A stretch of DNA of 64,000 nt, taken from the NCBI GenBank assembly GCA_028277405.1, contig JANQGH010000100.1, forward strand, positions 496,001-560,000, in the 5' to 3' direction. The DNA comes from Alphaproteobacteria bacterium. Its GTDB lineage: Bacteria > Pseudomonadota > Alphaproteobacteria > DSM-16000 > Inquilinaceae. Shown piece by piece: positions 17,549 through 26,356 of this stretch (positions are counted from its first letter, which is position 1; each line of letters begins with the position of its first letter). The translations under genes were made by a program, and so were the position numbers. Below the pieces are notes generated by a model. The model made no database searches. It had not been told where the DNA came from and saw only the letters and a program-made list of their open reading frames with translations.

Positions 17549-18172
17549 TTGCAGATCCAAGAGGCGGAGGTTGTGGTGGTTCCAAGAACAGGGCCGTTCA
17601 CCCGCAGGTTTGTGACGATCGCCGAGGAGATTCGGGCCGAGAAAAGCCACGAACTGGCGCAACCGATCCATCGGGCCGCCGCCCTGGCAGTCATCGCCAA
17701 CCCGTTCGCCGGGCGTGACCATGACGATCTCGATCTGCTGATGGACTGGGGCGAAGCGCTTGGCGGCGAGCTTGGCGCGCGTGCCTTGGTCGCGCTCGGC
17801 GGCGACGGCTCGATCGTCGAGAGCTTCGGCAAGGCCGCGATCGTAGGCGCCGACGGTGAGATTGAGCATGCCGCCGCCTTGCTGCATCCGCGGCTTGGCG
17901 CGCCGCTGCGCCGGCTGTTGGGCCACAGCCCGGCGCTGATCCCGTCCGCGAAGAAGCTCGGTGGCATCGGTGCCGCGATTGACGTGCCCCTGGGCCACAA
18001 GGTCGCGGCCAAGGTGCGCAGCCATTTCGACGCCATGACGGTCGGCGTGGCCGATGCGCCGCGCGCCGACGAGATCGTCGTCGCCGTCGTGCTGACCGAT
18101 GGCGGCCGGCCGTCGCCCCGTGTCGGCGGGTTGACCACGGCCGACATCGTCGGCACCGACGGCTTGGTCTAG
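17549..18172 (+). CDS. DUF1185 / 'amino acid synthesis' family protein, copy 1
   Basis: Belongs to the AA_synth (PF06684) family, which has structures but no firmly established reaction. Conserved blocks shared with the copy at 26357 are NPFAG, FGKAAIVG.DGEIEH, PSAKKLG, a DVP segment, VRSHFDA, DAPRADE and RVGGLTTADIVGTDGL. The frame opens with TTG at 17549, but a GTG at 17576 follows GGCGGAGG at good spacing and may be the real start (198 residues). The amidohydrolase gene begins 11 bases after its stop, so the two are probably co-transcribed. No signal peptide or membrane segment. Confidence 0.82.
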   Translation: MQIQEAEVVVVPRTGPFTRRFVTIAEEIRAEKSHELAQPIHRAAALAVIANPFAGRDHDDLDLLMDWGEALGGELGARALVALGGDGSIVESFGKAAIVGADGEIEHAAALLHPRLGAPLRRLLGHSPALIPSAKKLGGIGAAIDVPLGHKVAAKVRSHFDAMTVGVADAPRADEIVVAVVLTDGGRPSPRVGGLTTADIVGTDGLV

Positions 18173-18183
18173 GCGCCGGCCCG

Positions 18184-19377
18184 ATGCACGCACCAGCCGC
18201 CCAAACCCCGCCGGAACGGACGCTGATCCGAAACATCGGGCTGCTGCTGTCCGGGGACCTCAGCCAGCCGCTGCTCGACGCCGACGCCATCCTGGTGGAA
18301 AACGGCGTGATCGCCGCGATCGGTGCCGCGCGGGAGTTGGCGGACGCCGGCCCGGCCGGCGTGATCGATGCCAATAGCAGCGCGGTGATGCCGGGTCTGA
18401 TCGACAGCCATGTGCACCCCGTGTTCGGGGACTGGACGCCGCGGCAAAACCAGCTCGGCTGGATCGACTCCTTCCTGAACGGCGGCGTGACGACCATGAT
18501 CTCGGCGGGCGAAGTGCATCTGCCGGGCCGACCGAAGGACATCGTCGGGCTGAAGGCCCTGGCGATCACGGCGCAGCGGGCGTTTTCCAACTTTCGCCCT
18601 GGCGGCGTGAAGCTGCATGCCGGCGCGCCGATCCTGGAACAGGGCATGACGGAGCAGGATTTCGCCGACCTGGCCGAAGCGGGTGTCACGCTGATCGGCG
18701 AAGTTGGCCTCGGTACCGTCCGCGCGGGCGAAGAGGCCCAACGCATGGTCGGCTGGGCCCGCAAGCACGGTATGCAATCGACCATCCATACCGGCGGGCC
18801 CTCGGTCCCCGGTTCCAGCTACATCGACAAGGATGTCGTTCTGGAGGCCGATCCGGACATCATCGGCCACATCAATGGCGGGCACACCGCCCTGCCCGTC
18901 GACCAGATCCGCTGCCTGTGCGAGGGCTGCCAGCGCGGCATCGAGATCGTCCACAATGGCAATGAGCGCGCCGGCCTGTTCGCCGCCCGTGCGGCGTATG
19001 AACTTGGCCAGCCCGAGCGGATCATCCTGGGCACGGATTCACCGGCGGGGTCGGGCGTTCAGCCGCTGGGTATCCTGCGCGTCATGGCGCTGTTGGCCGG
19101 CGTGGGGGAACTGCCGCCGGAACACGTCGTCTGCTTCGCCACCGGCAACACGGCCCGTATGCGCGGGCTCGACAGCGGCCTGATCGAGGTCGGGCGGCCT
19201 GCCGATCTGCTGTTCGCGGCCGAACCGCAACATTCGGCTGGCGGCGACATACTCCAGGCCCTTGCCATGGGCGATCTGCCCGGCGTTGGCATGGTGATGA
19301 TCGACGGCATCATCCGCTGTCACCGATCGCGCCACACGCCACCGACCAGCCGCCTGCCCGAGGTCGTAGCCCCATGA
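18184..19377 (+). CDS. Enamidase-like metal-dependent amidohydrolase
   Basis: Amidohydrolase-superfamily enzyme. An N-terminal beta-sandwich (TLIRNIGLLLSGD, ADAILVENGVIAAIG) leads to the barrel with the metal-binding DSHVHP (about residues 72-77), GEVGLGTV, TIHTGG, a GHINGGHTAL stretch, and the catalytic Asp in LGTDSPAGSGVQPLG. The pattern resembles enamidase, which hydrolyses the cyclic enamide 1,4,5,6-tetrahydro-6-oxonicotinate in anaerobic nicotinate fermentation. It is 397 residues, near the enamidase length. The neighbouring transporter and nucleoside hydrolases suggest a nucleobase-derived ring as substrate; that is inference. Confidence 0.75.
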   Translation: MHAPAAQTPPERTLIRNIGLLLSGDLSQPLLDADAILVENGVIAAIGAARELADAGPAGVIDANSSAVMPGLIDSHVHPVFGDWTPRQNQLGWIDSFLNGGVTTMISAGEVHLPGRPKDIVGLKALAITAQRAFSNFRPGGVKLHAGAPILEQGMTEQDFADLAEAGVTLIGEVGLGTVRAGEEAQRMVGWARKHGMQSTIHTGGPSVPGSSYIDKDVVLEADPDIIGHINGGHTALPVDQIRCLCEGCQRGIEIVHNGNERAGLFAARAAYELGQPERIILGTDSPAGSGVQPLGILRVMALLAGVGELPPEHVVCFATGNTARMRGLDSGLIEVGRPADLLFAAEPQHSAGGDILQALAMGDLPGVGMVMIDGIIRCHRSRHTPPTSRLPEVVAP

Positions 19378-19702
19378 GTTGACAGCCAACGAGGGCGCAG
19401 CCCGCCGAGCAGAAACTGATCAGCGTCGTTTGGTCGATTACTTTGGTTTCGGCGCCGTATTTATTTGCTTTATATAAATATATATTTCATTTACTCGGTT
19501 TGTTGTGATTTTGTTGTGATTTTGTTGTTGACTTTTTTTGTTTATTCATCAACGATATCTTCTGTAATGCAAGATGGCGTTGGGGCCACCTGGGTCGCTG
19601 GCATTTGGCGGTAACGTCCGATGTTCGCCGCGTCTCCGGGGGCGACGATTGGCGTTTGGCTAGGTCCTGGCCCGAGCCGTCCATGAATGAGGGAGACTCA
19701 CA
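19378..19702 (+). other. AT-rich intergenic region with repeats and possible promoter
   Basis: The 325 bases before the BMP gene have no credible gene. An AT-rich core (about 19455-19560) stands out in a GC-rich window. It holds TATATAAATATATAT, a tandem 11-bp repeat (19499-19532) and a possible -35 TTGACT at 19528. The -10 is unclear. This is the likely promoter and control region of the importer operon. Confidence 0.5.
19499..19532 (+). repeat. 11-bp tandem repeat TTTGTTGTGAT, 2 exact copies plus 1 partial
   Basis: Units at 19499-19509 and 19510-19520 are identical; the third (19521-19532, TTTGTTGTTGAC) diverges at its end and runs into the -35-like TTGACT. Period 11 places the units on one DNA face, as in an activator array. 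Confidence 0.8.
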
Positions 19703-20710
19703 ATGATCAGACGCAGACATCTCGGGCCACTGCTGGGGTCGCTGGCCACGGCCGCGCTGTTAACCCCGCTGCAGGCGGGGGCGCAGAGCGCCGATGTGGC
19801 GGCGATTTCCGGCTATTTTGCCCAAGGTTTCGGGCTGGCGATCGTCGAAGGCCTGAACCAGGCCGAGGCCGACTTCGATGTCGGCGTTCTGTTGGTCGAC
19901 ACGGGCAACCGCGCCCTTGATTACGAAGAACAGTTCATCAACGTGGCCCAGGACGATGAGTTCGACCTGGTCTTCGTGATGGGGTGGGAGTTGGTCAACG
20001 CGCTGGAAGAGGCGCATTCGGCCTATCCGGACCAACAATTCGTCTTTATCGACGGCGTGCTGGAAAGCGACGACATGACCTATGTCGACTTCGCCGAGAA
20101 TGAAGGGTCGTTTCTGGCCGGCGCTTTTGCCGCCATGATGACGAGCCAGGAGGGCGTCGACGGCATCAATTCCGACAACGTGGTCGGCTTCGTCGGCGGC
20201 CGCGACATTCCCGTCATCCGCAATTTCCTCGTCGGCTACGAACAGGGCGTGGCCTACATCGATCCAGATGCCCGCGTGGCATCCGTGTTTGCCGGAACCT
20301 TCGACGACCCGGCCAGGGGCTCGGAACTGGCAATGTCGCTGTACGGCCAGGGTGCCGACATCGTCTACAACGCGGCGGGCCCGACGGGCGAAGGCGTGCT
20401 TCAAGCCAGCGGCATCTCGGGCAACTACTCCATCGGGGTCGACATCGATCAGTGCGACGTCGCGCCCGGAAACGTGATGGCCAGCATGCTCAAGCGGGTC
20501 GACACGGCGGTCTATGATCTGGTCGGCGCCCAGGCTTCTGGTGAGGGCGTGCGCACCGGCGCATACGACTTCAACGTGGCGGCCGGCGGCGTCGAACTGC
20601 TGCTGTGTCCGGACGTCATGAGTTCGATCCCGCAGGAGGTGCAGGACCGGCTGGAACAGATCCGCCAAGACATCGCCTCCGGTGCGATTGTCGTCGACTC
20701 CGTGCTTTGA
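19703..20710 (+). CDS. BMP family (PnrA-like) nucleoside ABC transporter binding protein
   Basis: Periplasmic receptor of the basic membrane protein family, which typically binds purine or pyrimidine nucleosides. A leader (residues 1-27, LLGSLATAALLTPLQAGAQ) has no lipobox cysteine, so it is soluble. Family marks are YFAQGFGLAIVEGLNQAE, DLVFVMGWELVNALEEA, NEGSFLAGAFAAMMT, GFVGGRDIPVIRNFLVGYEQGV, DIVYNAAGPTGEGVL and GVDIDQCDVAPGNVMASMLKRVD. GAGGGAG precedes the start. It is the first gene of a BMP-ATPase-permease-permease importer. Confidence 0.93.
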   Translation: MIRRRHLGPLLGSLATAALLTPLQAGAQSADVAAISGYFAQGFGLAIVEGLNQAEADFDVGVLLVDTGNRALDYEEQFINVAQDDEFDLVFVMGWELVNALEEAHSAYPDQQFVFIDGVLESDDMTYVDFAENEGSFLAGAFAAMMTSQEGVDGINSDNVVGFVGGRDIPVIRNFLVGYEQGVAYIDPDARVASVFAGTFDDPARGSELAMSLYGQGADIVYNAAGPTGEGVLQASGISGNYSIGVDIDQCDVAPGNVMASMLKRVDTAVYDLVGAQASGEGVRTGAYDFNVAAGGVELLLCPDVMSSIPQEVQDRLEQIRQDIASGAIVVDSVL

Positions 20711-20731
20711 GGTTTGACGGTTGGGGGTGAA

Positions 20732-20779
20732 CTTGGTGTCGGTCAGGGCGCGCACGCCGCGCCTTCGACCGACACCAAG
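20732..20779 (+). terminator. Long intercistronic hairpin after the BMP binding-protein gene
   Basis: Thirteen perfect pairs CTTGGTGTCGGTC (20732-20744) / GACCGACACCAAG (20767-20779), with an inner near-pair AGGGCGCG / CGCGCCTT that extends the stem to about 21 pairs. No T-run follows. It lies between the receptor gene and its ATPase gene and likely tunes their ratio. Confidence 0.75.
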
Positions 20780-20829
20780 CTTCAAGCAAGAAGACCTTTC
20801 ACCGTGACGCCTGGTATAACCTGACAGCA

Positions 20830-22395
20830 GTGGCCGAGACCCCGTACGCGATCGAGATGCAGGGCATCACCAAGCGGTTCGGCAAGGTGGTGGCCAATCG
20901 CGACATCACCTTCGCCGTACGCACCGGTGAGGTGCATGCCGTCATCGGCGAAAACGGCGCTGGCAAGACGACCTTGATGAACATCCTGTTCGGCCTGCTT
21001 CAGCCGGATGAGGGAACCGTCAAGGTGGCCGGCGAACCGGTGCATTTGCGCTCGCCGAAGGACGCCATCAGGCTCGGCCTCGGCATGGTCCATCAGCATT
21101 TCAAGCTGGTGCCGTCCCTGACCGCGGCGGAAAACATCTTCTTGGGCATAGAGCCGCAGCGCTACGGTTTGATCGACCGCGATGCGGCCATCGCCCAGGT
21201 GCACGCGCTGTCCGAACGCTACGGCCTGAGGGTCGAGCCGACGGCCATCGTCCGGCATCTTCCTGTCGGCATCGAACAGCGGATCGAGATCCTGAAGGTT
21301 CTGGTTCGCGGTGCCCGGATCATCATCCTGGACGAACCGACGGCCGTCCTGACACCGCAGGAACGGCGCGAGCTGTTCCGCATCCTGAACGGCTTCGTCG
21401 CCGACGGGATGACCGTGATCTTCATCAGCCATCATCTGGAAGAGGTGATGGAGGTGTCGGCGACGACCACCGTGTTGCGCCAAGGCGAGGTGGTGGACAC
21501 CAGGCCGACCGCGTCTCTGTCGAAATCCGAACTGGTGCGCATGATGGTCGGCAAGGACATCAGCTTCGATCGGCCCGCGCACGCCGGCAAGGCGGGCGAT
21601 CCGATCCTTGAGGTGTCGGACCTGTGGGCGCGGGACGACCGGGGCCTGAAGGCCGTCCGCGATGTCAGCTTCGAAGTCCGCGCCCATGAGATTGTCGGCA
21701 TCGCGGGCGTTGCCGGAAACGGCCAAGGGGAATTGGCGGAGGTGATCAGCGGCCTGCGGCTGCCCAGCCATGGCGCCATTCGGCTGAACGGCACTGCCAT
21801 CGATGCCGCGTCGCCGCGCGCGATCCGCGACATCGGTCTGGCCCATGTTCCGGCCGACAGGATGGAGCGGGGTGTCGATCGCGACGCGCCCATCCGCCTG
21901 AACATGCTGATGGGCCGCCATCACAAGGCGCCATGGTCGCGCCATGGCTGGCTGAACAGCGAGGCGATCACGGCGACGGCAAACGATTTGGTGAAGCGCT
22001 TCGACGTCCGTACGGACAGCGTCGATCGGGCCGTCAAGACCCTGTCCGGCGGCAACATCCAGAAAACGGTCGTGGCGCGCGAGTTTTCCCAGGAAGCCAA
22101 CTTCCTGCTGGTCGATCAACCGACGCGCGGCGTCGATATCGGCGCGATGACGGAGATCCATGACGAGATCCTGCGCCGTCGCGAGGCCGGCCAGGCCATT
22201 CTGCTGTTCTCCGTCCAACTGGACGAGATCCTCACGCTCGCGGACCGCATCCTGGTGATGTTCGAGGGCGAGATCATCGGTGAGGTCGACCCGACCACCA
22301 CGACGGAGGAGGAGATCGGCTTGCTGATGGCCGGCGTGCGCGGGGATGCCGCCGCAACGCAAGGATCACCGGGCTTGCCGGCGGGGGCGGCCTGA
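20830..22395 (+). CDS. Nucleoside ABC transporter ATP-binding protein (two ATPase domains)
   Basis: Cytoplasmic energy subunit with duplicated ABC domains, 521 residues, as in BmpB/YufO or RbsA. The first domain (about 7-235) has Walker A GENGAGKTT, a degenerate signature HLPVGIEQRIEIL and Walker B RIIILDEPTAVLTPQE. The second (about 258-500) has a degenerate Walker A (GVAGNGQGELAEV), signature LSGGNIQKTV and DQPTRGVDIG. It starts with GTG at 20830, after a long gap holding the hairpin. Its stop overlaps the permease start (TGATG). Confidence 0.93.
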   Translation: MAETPYAIEMQGITKRFGKVVANRDITFAVRTGEVHAVIGENGAGKTTLMNILFGLLQPDEGTVKVAGEPVHLRSPKDAIRLGLGMVHQHFKLVPSLTAAENIFLGIEPQRYGLIDRDAAIAQVHALSERYGLRVEPTAIVRHLPVGIEQRIEILKVLVRGARIIILDEPTAVLTPQERRELFRILNGFVADGMTVIFISHHLEEVMEVSATTTVLRQGEVVDTRPTASLSKSELVRMMVGKDISFDRPAHAGKAGDPILEVSDLWARDDRGLKAVRDVSFEVRAHEIVGIAGVAGNGQGELAEVISGLRLPSHGAIRLNGTAIDAASPRAIRDIGLAHVPADRMERGVDRDAPIRLNMLMGRHHKAPWSRHGWLNSEAITATANDLVKRFDVRTDSVDRAVKTLSGGNIQKTVVAREFSQEANFLLVDQPTRGVDIGAMTEIHDEILRRREAGQAILLFSVQLDEILTLADRILVMFEGEIIGEVDPTTTTEEEIGLLMAGVRGDAAATQGSPGLPAGAA

Positions 22396-23432
22396 TGCGC
22401 TTCTTCCGCTCCACCTTTGAGCAGAGCATCGCGCTCTTGCTGGCCCTCGTCATCGGCAGCCTGATCATCGTCGGCATCGGCGAGAACCCGATCGTCGCCT
22501 ACGCCACGCTGCTGGACGGCGCGTTCGGCAGTCCCCAGCGCATCGCCGGCACCCTGCTGCAAAGCACCCCGATCATGATCGCCGGCATGGCGGCCTGCGT
22601 GGCCTTTCGGTCGGGCCTGTTCAATATCGGCGTCGAGGGCCAGCTCTATATGGGCGGGTTTGCGGCCGCCCTGATCGGTTTCTCGCTGCCGCTGCCCTGG
22701 TTTCTTCACCTGCCGCTGGCGATGATCGTGGCTGTCATCGCGGGTGCTGCCTGGATCGCCGTGCCGGCCTTTTTCCGCGCCCGCTACAACGCCAACGAGG
22801 TGGTCTCCACCATCCTGCTGAACTACGTGGCCGTGCTGCTGACCTCGTACTTCACGATCTTCCTGTTCAAGCGCCCGGGCGGCTGGTCGGAGACACCGCC
22901 GATCCTCGAAAGCTCAATGCTGCCGACCTTGTTCGAGTTTTCGCGCCTGAACTATGGCCTGTTCATCGGCCTGGCGCTGGCGGTCGGCCTTCACTTCTAT
23001 TTCCTGCGCACCGTCTCGGGCTTCGAAAGCGGGACGATGGGGTCCAATCAGCGCTATGCGGAGTATGGCGGCGTCAACATACGGGCCAAGATCTTCCGCA
23101 TGATGCTGGTGTCCGGCGCCATCGGCGGCCTGGCCGGCGGCGTAGAGACGCTGGGCGTCCACCATCGCTTCATGGAGGGCTTCGCGCCGGGCTTCGGGTT
23201 CGACGGCGTGATCGCGGCCCTGTTGGCCAATGCCAACCCGCTGCTGACGGTGATCACCGCCCTGTTCTTCGGCATGCTGCGCTCCGGCTCGCTGTTGCTG
23301 GAGGTCGACACGACCATGTCGCGCGAGATCATCACCGTGCTTCAGGCCTTGATCATCCTGTGCGTGTCGGCGCAGGTGCGCATCGGCCGCCGTGGCGACG
23401 CCACGGCTGGGGAGCGCCGATGGAAGTATTAG
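22395..23432 (+). CDS. Nucleoside ABC transporter permease 1
   Basis: Membrane subunit of the BMP-type importer (branched-chain permease superfamily), 345 residues with about nine membrane segments. Typical stretches are LLQSTPIMIAGMAACVAFRSGLFNIGVEGQLYMGG and ARYNANEVVSTILLNYVAVLLTSYF. The start overlaps the ATPase stop and the end overlaps the next permease by 13 bases. Confidence 0.92.
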   Translation: MRFFRSTFEQSIALLLALVIGSLIIVGIGENPIVAYATLLDGAFGSPQRIAGTLLQSTPIMIAGMAACVAFRSGLFNIGVEGQLYMGGFAAALIGFSLPLPWFLHLPLAMIVAVIAGAAWIAVPAFFRARYNANEVVSTILLNYVAVLLTSYFTIFLFKRPGGWSETPPILESSMLPTLFEFSRLNYGLFIGLALAVGLHFYFLRTVSGFESGTMGSNQRYAEYGGVNIRAKIFRMMLVSGAIGGLAGGVETLGVHHRFMEGFAPGFGFDGVIAALLANANPLLTVITALFFGMLRSGSLLLEVDTTMSREIITVLQALIILCVSAQVRIGRRGDATAGERRWKY

Positions 23433-24367
23433 GCGACATCTTCAACATCTCACTGCTGGCCGCCACGATCCGGACGACGGTGCCGATCCTGCTGGTGGCC
23501 TTGGGCGGCGCCTTCACCACCAAGGCCGGCATCTTCAACATCGGCCTGGAGGGCATGATGTTGGTCTCCGCCTTCTTCGCCGTTCTTGGCAGCATGTATT
23601 TCGGCTCGGCCATTATGGGCGTGATGGCCGGGATGATCGCGGGCATGCTGACGGCGACATTGTTCGCCTTGCTGGTGGTGACCTTCCGCGCCAATGAGGT
23701 CGTGGTCGGCCTAGCCATCAACATTCTGGCCAGCGGCATGACCATCGCGCTGATGAACGCCATTTTCGGCACGCGCGGCTCCATCATCTCGCGCGACATT
23801 GTCGGCCTGCCGCCCGTCCATGTGCCGGGGGCCTCGGCGCTGGGTCAGGTCGCGCAAGTGTTCAGCGGCTTCACGCCGCTGGTTTACGTCGCCTTCCTGC
23901 TGGTCCCGGTGCTGGTCATTTTCTTCGGGCGGACACGGCTGGGGCTCTACATCCGGGTTGCCGGCGAGAAGCCGGAGGCGGCCGAGGCCCTGGGCATCTC
24001 CGTCGCCCGGCTGCAATACATCGCCGCCCTGTTCTGCGGCGCCCTGGCCGGGCTTGCCGGCGCCCATCTGTCGCTGGGCTACATCACCATGTTCACGGAG
24101 AACATGTCGTCCGGCCGCGGCTTCATGGCCGTGGCCGTGCTGATCTTCTCCAATGGCGATCCGCTGCTTGTGTTGGCCGGCTGCCTGCTGTTCGGCTTTT
24201 CCGATGCCTTGGCAGTGCGCCTGCAGACCTTCGACATTCCGTCCTATGTCGTGCAGACGGTGCCGTATCTGGTGACGATCGCCTTCCTGTTTGCCTTCGC
24301 CTATCGCAGCCGGCCGCGCGTGTTCCGCGAGATTTTCGACAAGGTCCGGCCGGCATCGGGGCCGTGA
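23420..24367 (+). CDS. Nucleoside ABC transporter permease 2
   Basis: Second membrane subunit, 315 residues. TKAGIFNIGLEGMMLVSAFFAVLG is the family signature, followed by FRANEVVVGLAINILASGMT and GISVARLQYIAALFCGALAGLAGAHLSLG. The ATG at 23420 is chosen over an upstream GTG at 23360, which lies within permease 1 and adds unrelated residues. Nineteen bases separate it from the first nucleoside hydrolase gene. Confidence 0.92.
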   Translation: MEVLGDIFNISLLAATIRTTVPILLVALGGAFTTKAGIFNIGLEGMMLVSAFFAVLGSMYFGSAIMGVMAGMIAGMLTATLFALLVVTFRANEVVVGLAINILASGMTIALMNAIFGTRGSIISRDIVGLPPVHVPGASALGQVAQVFSGFTPLVYVAFLLVPVLVIFFGRTRLGLYIRVAGEKPEAAEALGISVARLQYIAALFCGALAGLAGAHLSLGYITMFTENMSSGRGFMAVAVLIFSNGDPLLVLAGCLLFGFSDALAVRLQTFDIPSYVVQTVPYLVTIAFLFAFAYRSRPRVFREIFDKVRPASGP

Positions 24368-24385
24368 CGTGACGGAGAGCTTCTA

Positions 24386-25384
24386 ATGGTGCGCATGATC
24401 CTCGACGTGGATTCCGCTGGCGACGACATCCTCGCCATCCTGTTCGCGGCGCGCCACAAGGAGATCCAGCTTGAGGGCGTCACGACGGTGATGGGCGCCA
24501 GCGGCTCGATCGAACAGGCGACCCGCGTCGCGCTGAACACGCTGACCCGGGCGGAGCGGGACGATGTACCGGTGGCGGCCGGCGCCTATCGGCCGATCGT
24601 GGGGCATAGCGAGGAGGACATGCGAGCCCCGGTGCATTTTGAGAAGACCCTGCACGACAGGTTCGGCGAGCGCCTGAAAGGATTCAATGCCCCGGCGCCG
24701 GAGCCCAAGCGACCGGCCGATAGTCGCCACGCGGTCGATTTCATTCTCGAGACCGTTCGCCAAAACCCGGGCGAAATCACCCTGGTGGCGACCGGCCCAT
24801 TTACCAACGTGGCCATGGCGCTGCTGCAGGAGCCGGACCTGCCCAAGCTGGTGCCGGAATGCATCGTGCTGGGCGGCACCTTCCATTGTCCCGGCAACAT
24901 CACGCCGGTGGCGGAGTACAATATCTGGGCCGATCCAGAGGCGGCCAAACTGGTCATGAATTCCGGCATGAAGCTGACCATTGTCGGCCTCGATGTCTGC
25001 GAAACCAACGACGCCGCGGACGCCATGCTGACCCGCGACGATCTCGCGGACCTGGCCGAGCATGACGTGCCGCTGGCCCGCTATCTGGTCGAGTTTCTGC
25101 CGATCTATATCGACATCTGGCGCGAGTTTTTCGGCCTCGTGGGCTTCCCGCTGGATGACGTGATCGCGGTGGCGCTGGCGATCGATCCGACCTTGTGCAC
25201 GACCGACGGCCCGCTGTTCGTCGATGTCGAGCTGGAGGGGCGGATCGCGCGGGGCCAGACGGTCGCCTATCGCGGCTTTCAGATCCTGCCGGCGGACGGG
25301 CCGCGCACCGCGCATATCTGCACCACAATCGACGGCAGGCGATTCGTATCCCTGTTCAAAAACACCATTCTCGGTCGGATCTGA
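24386..25384 (+). CDS. Nucleoside hydrolase family protein with altered active-site motifs
   Basis: Member of the IUNH family, which hydrolyses the N-glycosidic bond of nucleosides using calcium-bound water. The N-terminal signature DxDPGxDD appears as DVDSAGDD: all four aspartates are kept (7, 9, 13, 14), but Pro-Gly is replaced by Ser-Ala. The canonical C-terminal His-Asp pair is Asp-Asp (PLDDVIAVALAIDP), so the proposed general acid is missing. The core block VATGPFTNVAMALLQEPDLPKLV and IWADPEAAKLV are normal. Length 332. It may have a changed substrate range relative to the canonical paralogue that follows. Confidence 0.88.
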   Translation: MVRMILDVDSAGDDILAILFAARHKEIQLEGVTTVMGASGSIEQATRVALNTLTRAERDDVPVAAGAYRPIVGHSEEDMRAPVHFEKTLHDRFGERLKGFNAPAPEPKRPADSRHAVDFILETVRQNPGEITLVATGPFTNVAMALLQEPDLPKLVPECIVLGGTFHCPGNITPVAEYNIWADPEAAKLVMNSGMKLTIVGLDVCETNDAADAMLTRDDLADLAEHDVPLARYLVEFLPIYIDIWREFFGLVGFPLDDVIAVALAIDPTLCTTDGPLFVDVELEGRIARGQTVAYRGFQILPADGPRTAHICTTIDGRRFVSLFKNTILGRI

Positions 25385-25405
25385 GCGGACGAGGCGCGAT
25401 TAATC

Positions 25406-26332
25406 ATGTCCATCCCCATCATTCTCGATTGTGACCCTGGCCACGACGACGCCATCGCGCTGGTCATGGCCCACCGTTCGCCTGACATCGACCTGGTCGG
25501 CGTCACCACGGTCTGCGGCAACGCGCCGATTGAGGCGACGACGCGTAACGCCCTGCGCGTCATGGACTTTATCGGCGCGGAGGAGGTGCCGATCGCGCGC
25601 GGCTGCTATCGGCCCTTGGCGCGTCCGCTGCGCCTTGGAACGGCCGATGGCCCCTCCGGCCTGGACGGCACCCCCGACCTGCCCGACAGCGACCGCGCCG
25701 TCGAGCCCCAACACGCCGTCGATGCGCTGGCCACCTGGCTTCGCGAGGCCCCGGAACCCATCACCCTCGTGCCGACTGGCCCGCTGACCAATATCGGGCT
25801 TCTGTTCCTCAAACACCCGGACGTTAAGCCGAAGATCAAGGAAATCGTCCTGATGGGCGGGGTGTTCTACCGCCGCAGCGAGTATTTCACGCCGACCGAG
25901 TTCAACATCTTTTGCGATCCGGAGGCCGCCGCCATCGTCGTGGATTCCGGCGTGCCGACGACCATGGTCGGGCTCGACGTGACGATGCAGGTGCTGGTCG
26001 AGGAACCGCAGTTCGAGGCCTTGCGAGAAATCGACACCCCCTTGGGCCGTGTCGTGCTGGACTGGCTGGCCTTCTACGAGAAGCTGCATCGCGGCACCAT
26101 GGGTGTCGGCGGTGCTTTGCACGACCCGCTGGCCCTGGCGGCCGTGCTCGACCCCAGCCTGATCGAAACCAGGCCCGCCCATGTTGCGGTGGATCTGCGC
26201 GGCACGGTCACTTTTGGCGCCACCGTGGCCGATTTCTGGGGCGAGCGCGAACTGCCCGACAATGTCCGCATCGCGACGTCGGTCGATGCCGACCGGTTCT
26301 TCGCCCTGCTTTACAAATTGCTGCGCGACTGA
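25406..26332 (+). CDS. Nucleoside hydrolase (IUNH family), canonical
   Basis: Cytoplasmic enzyme releasing a base from a ribonucleoside. The calcium site DCDPGHDDA (residues 8-16) is intact, as is the distal His-Asp pair in GGALHDPLALAAVLDP. LVPTGPLTNIGLLFLKHPDVKPKI and FNIFCDPEAAAIVVDSG match the family core. Length 308 is usual. It lies 21 bases behind the divergent paralogue and just ahead of the second DUF1185 gene. Purine or pyrimidine preference cannot be read from these motifs. Confidence 0.93.
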   Translation: MSIPIILDCDPGHDDAIALVMAHRSPDIDLVGVTTVCGNAPIEATTRNALRVMDFIGAEEVPIARGCYRPLARPLRLGTADGPSGLDGTPDLPDSDRAVEPQHAVDALATWLREAPEPITLVPTGPLTNIGLLFLKHPDVKPKIKEIVLMGGVFYRRSEYFTPTEFNIFCDPEAAAIVVDSGVPTTMVGLDVTMQVLVEEPQFEALREIDTPLGRVVLDWLAFYEKLHRGTMGVGGALHDPLALAAVLDPSLIETRPAHVAVDLRGTVTFGATVADFWGERELPDNVRIATSVDADRFFALLYKLLRD

Positions 26333-26356
26333 CCGCTCTTAATAGGGAGAACGCCG

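Noticed and set aside
20782-22362. Long open frame on the minus strand (526 codons)
   Set aside because: It lies fully antisense to the ABC ATPase, has a His/Asp/Arg-rich composition typical of GC-rich shadows, and shows no domain.
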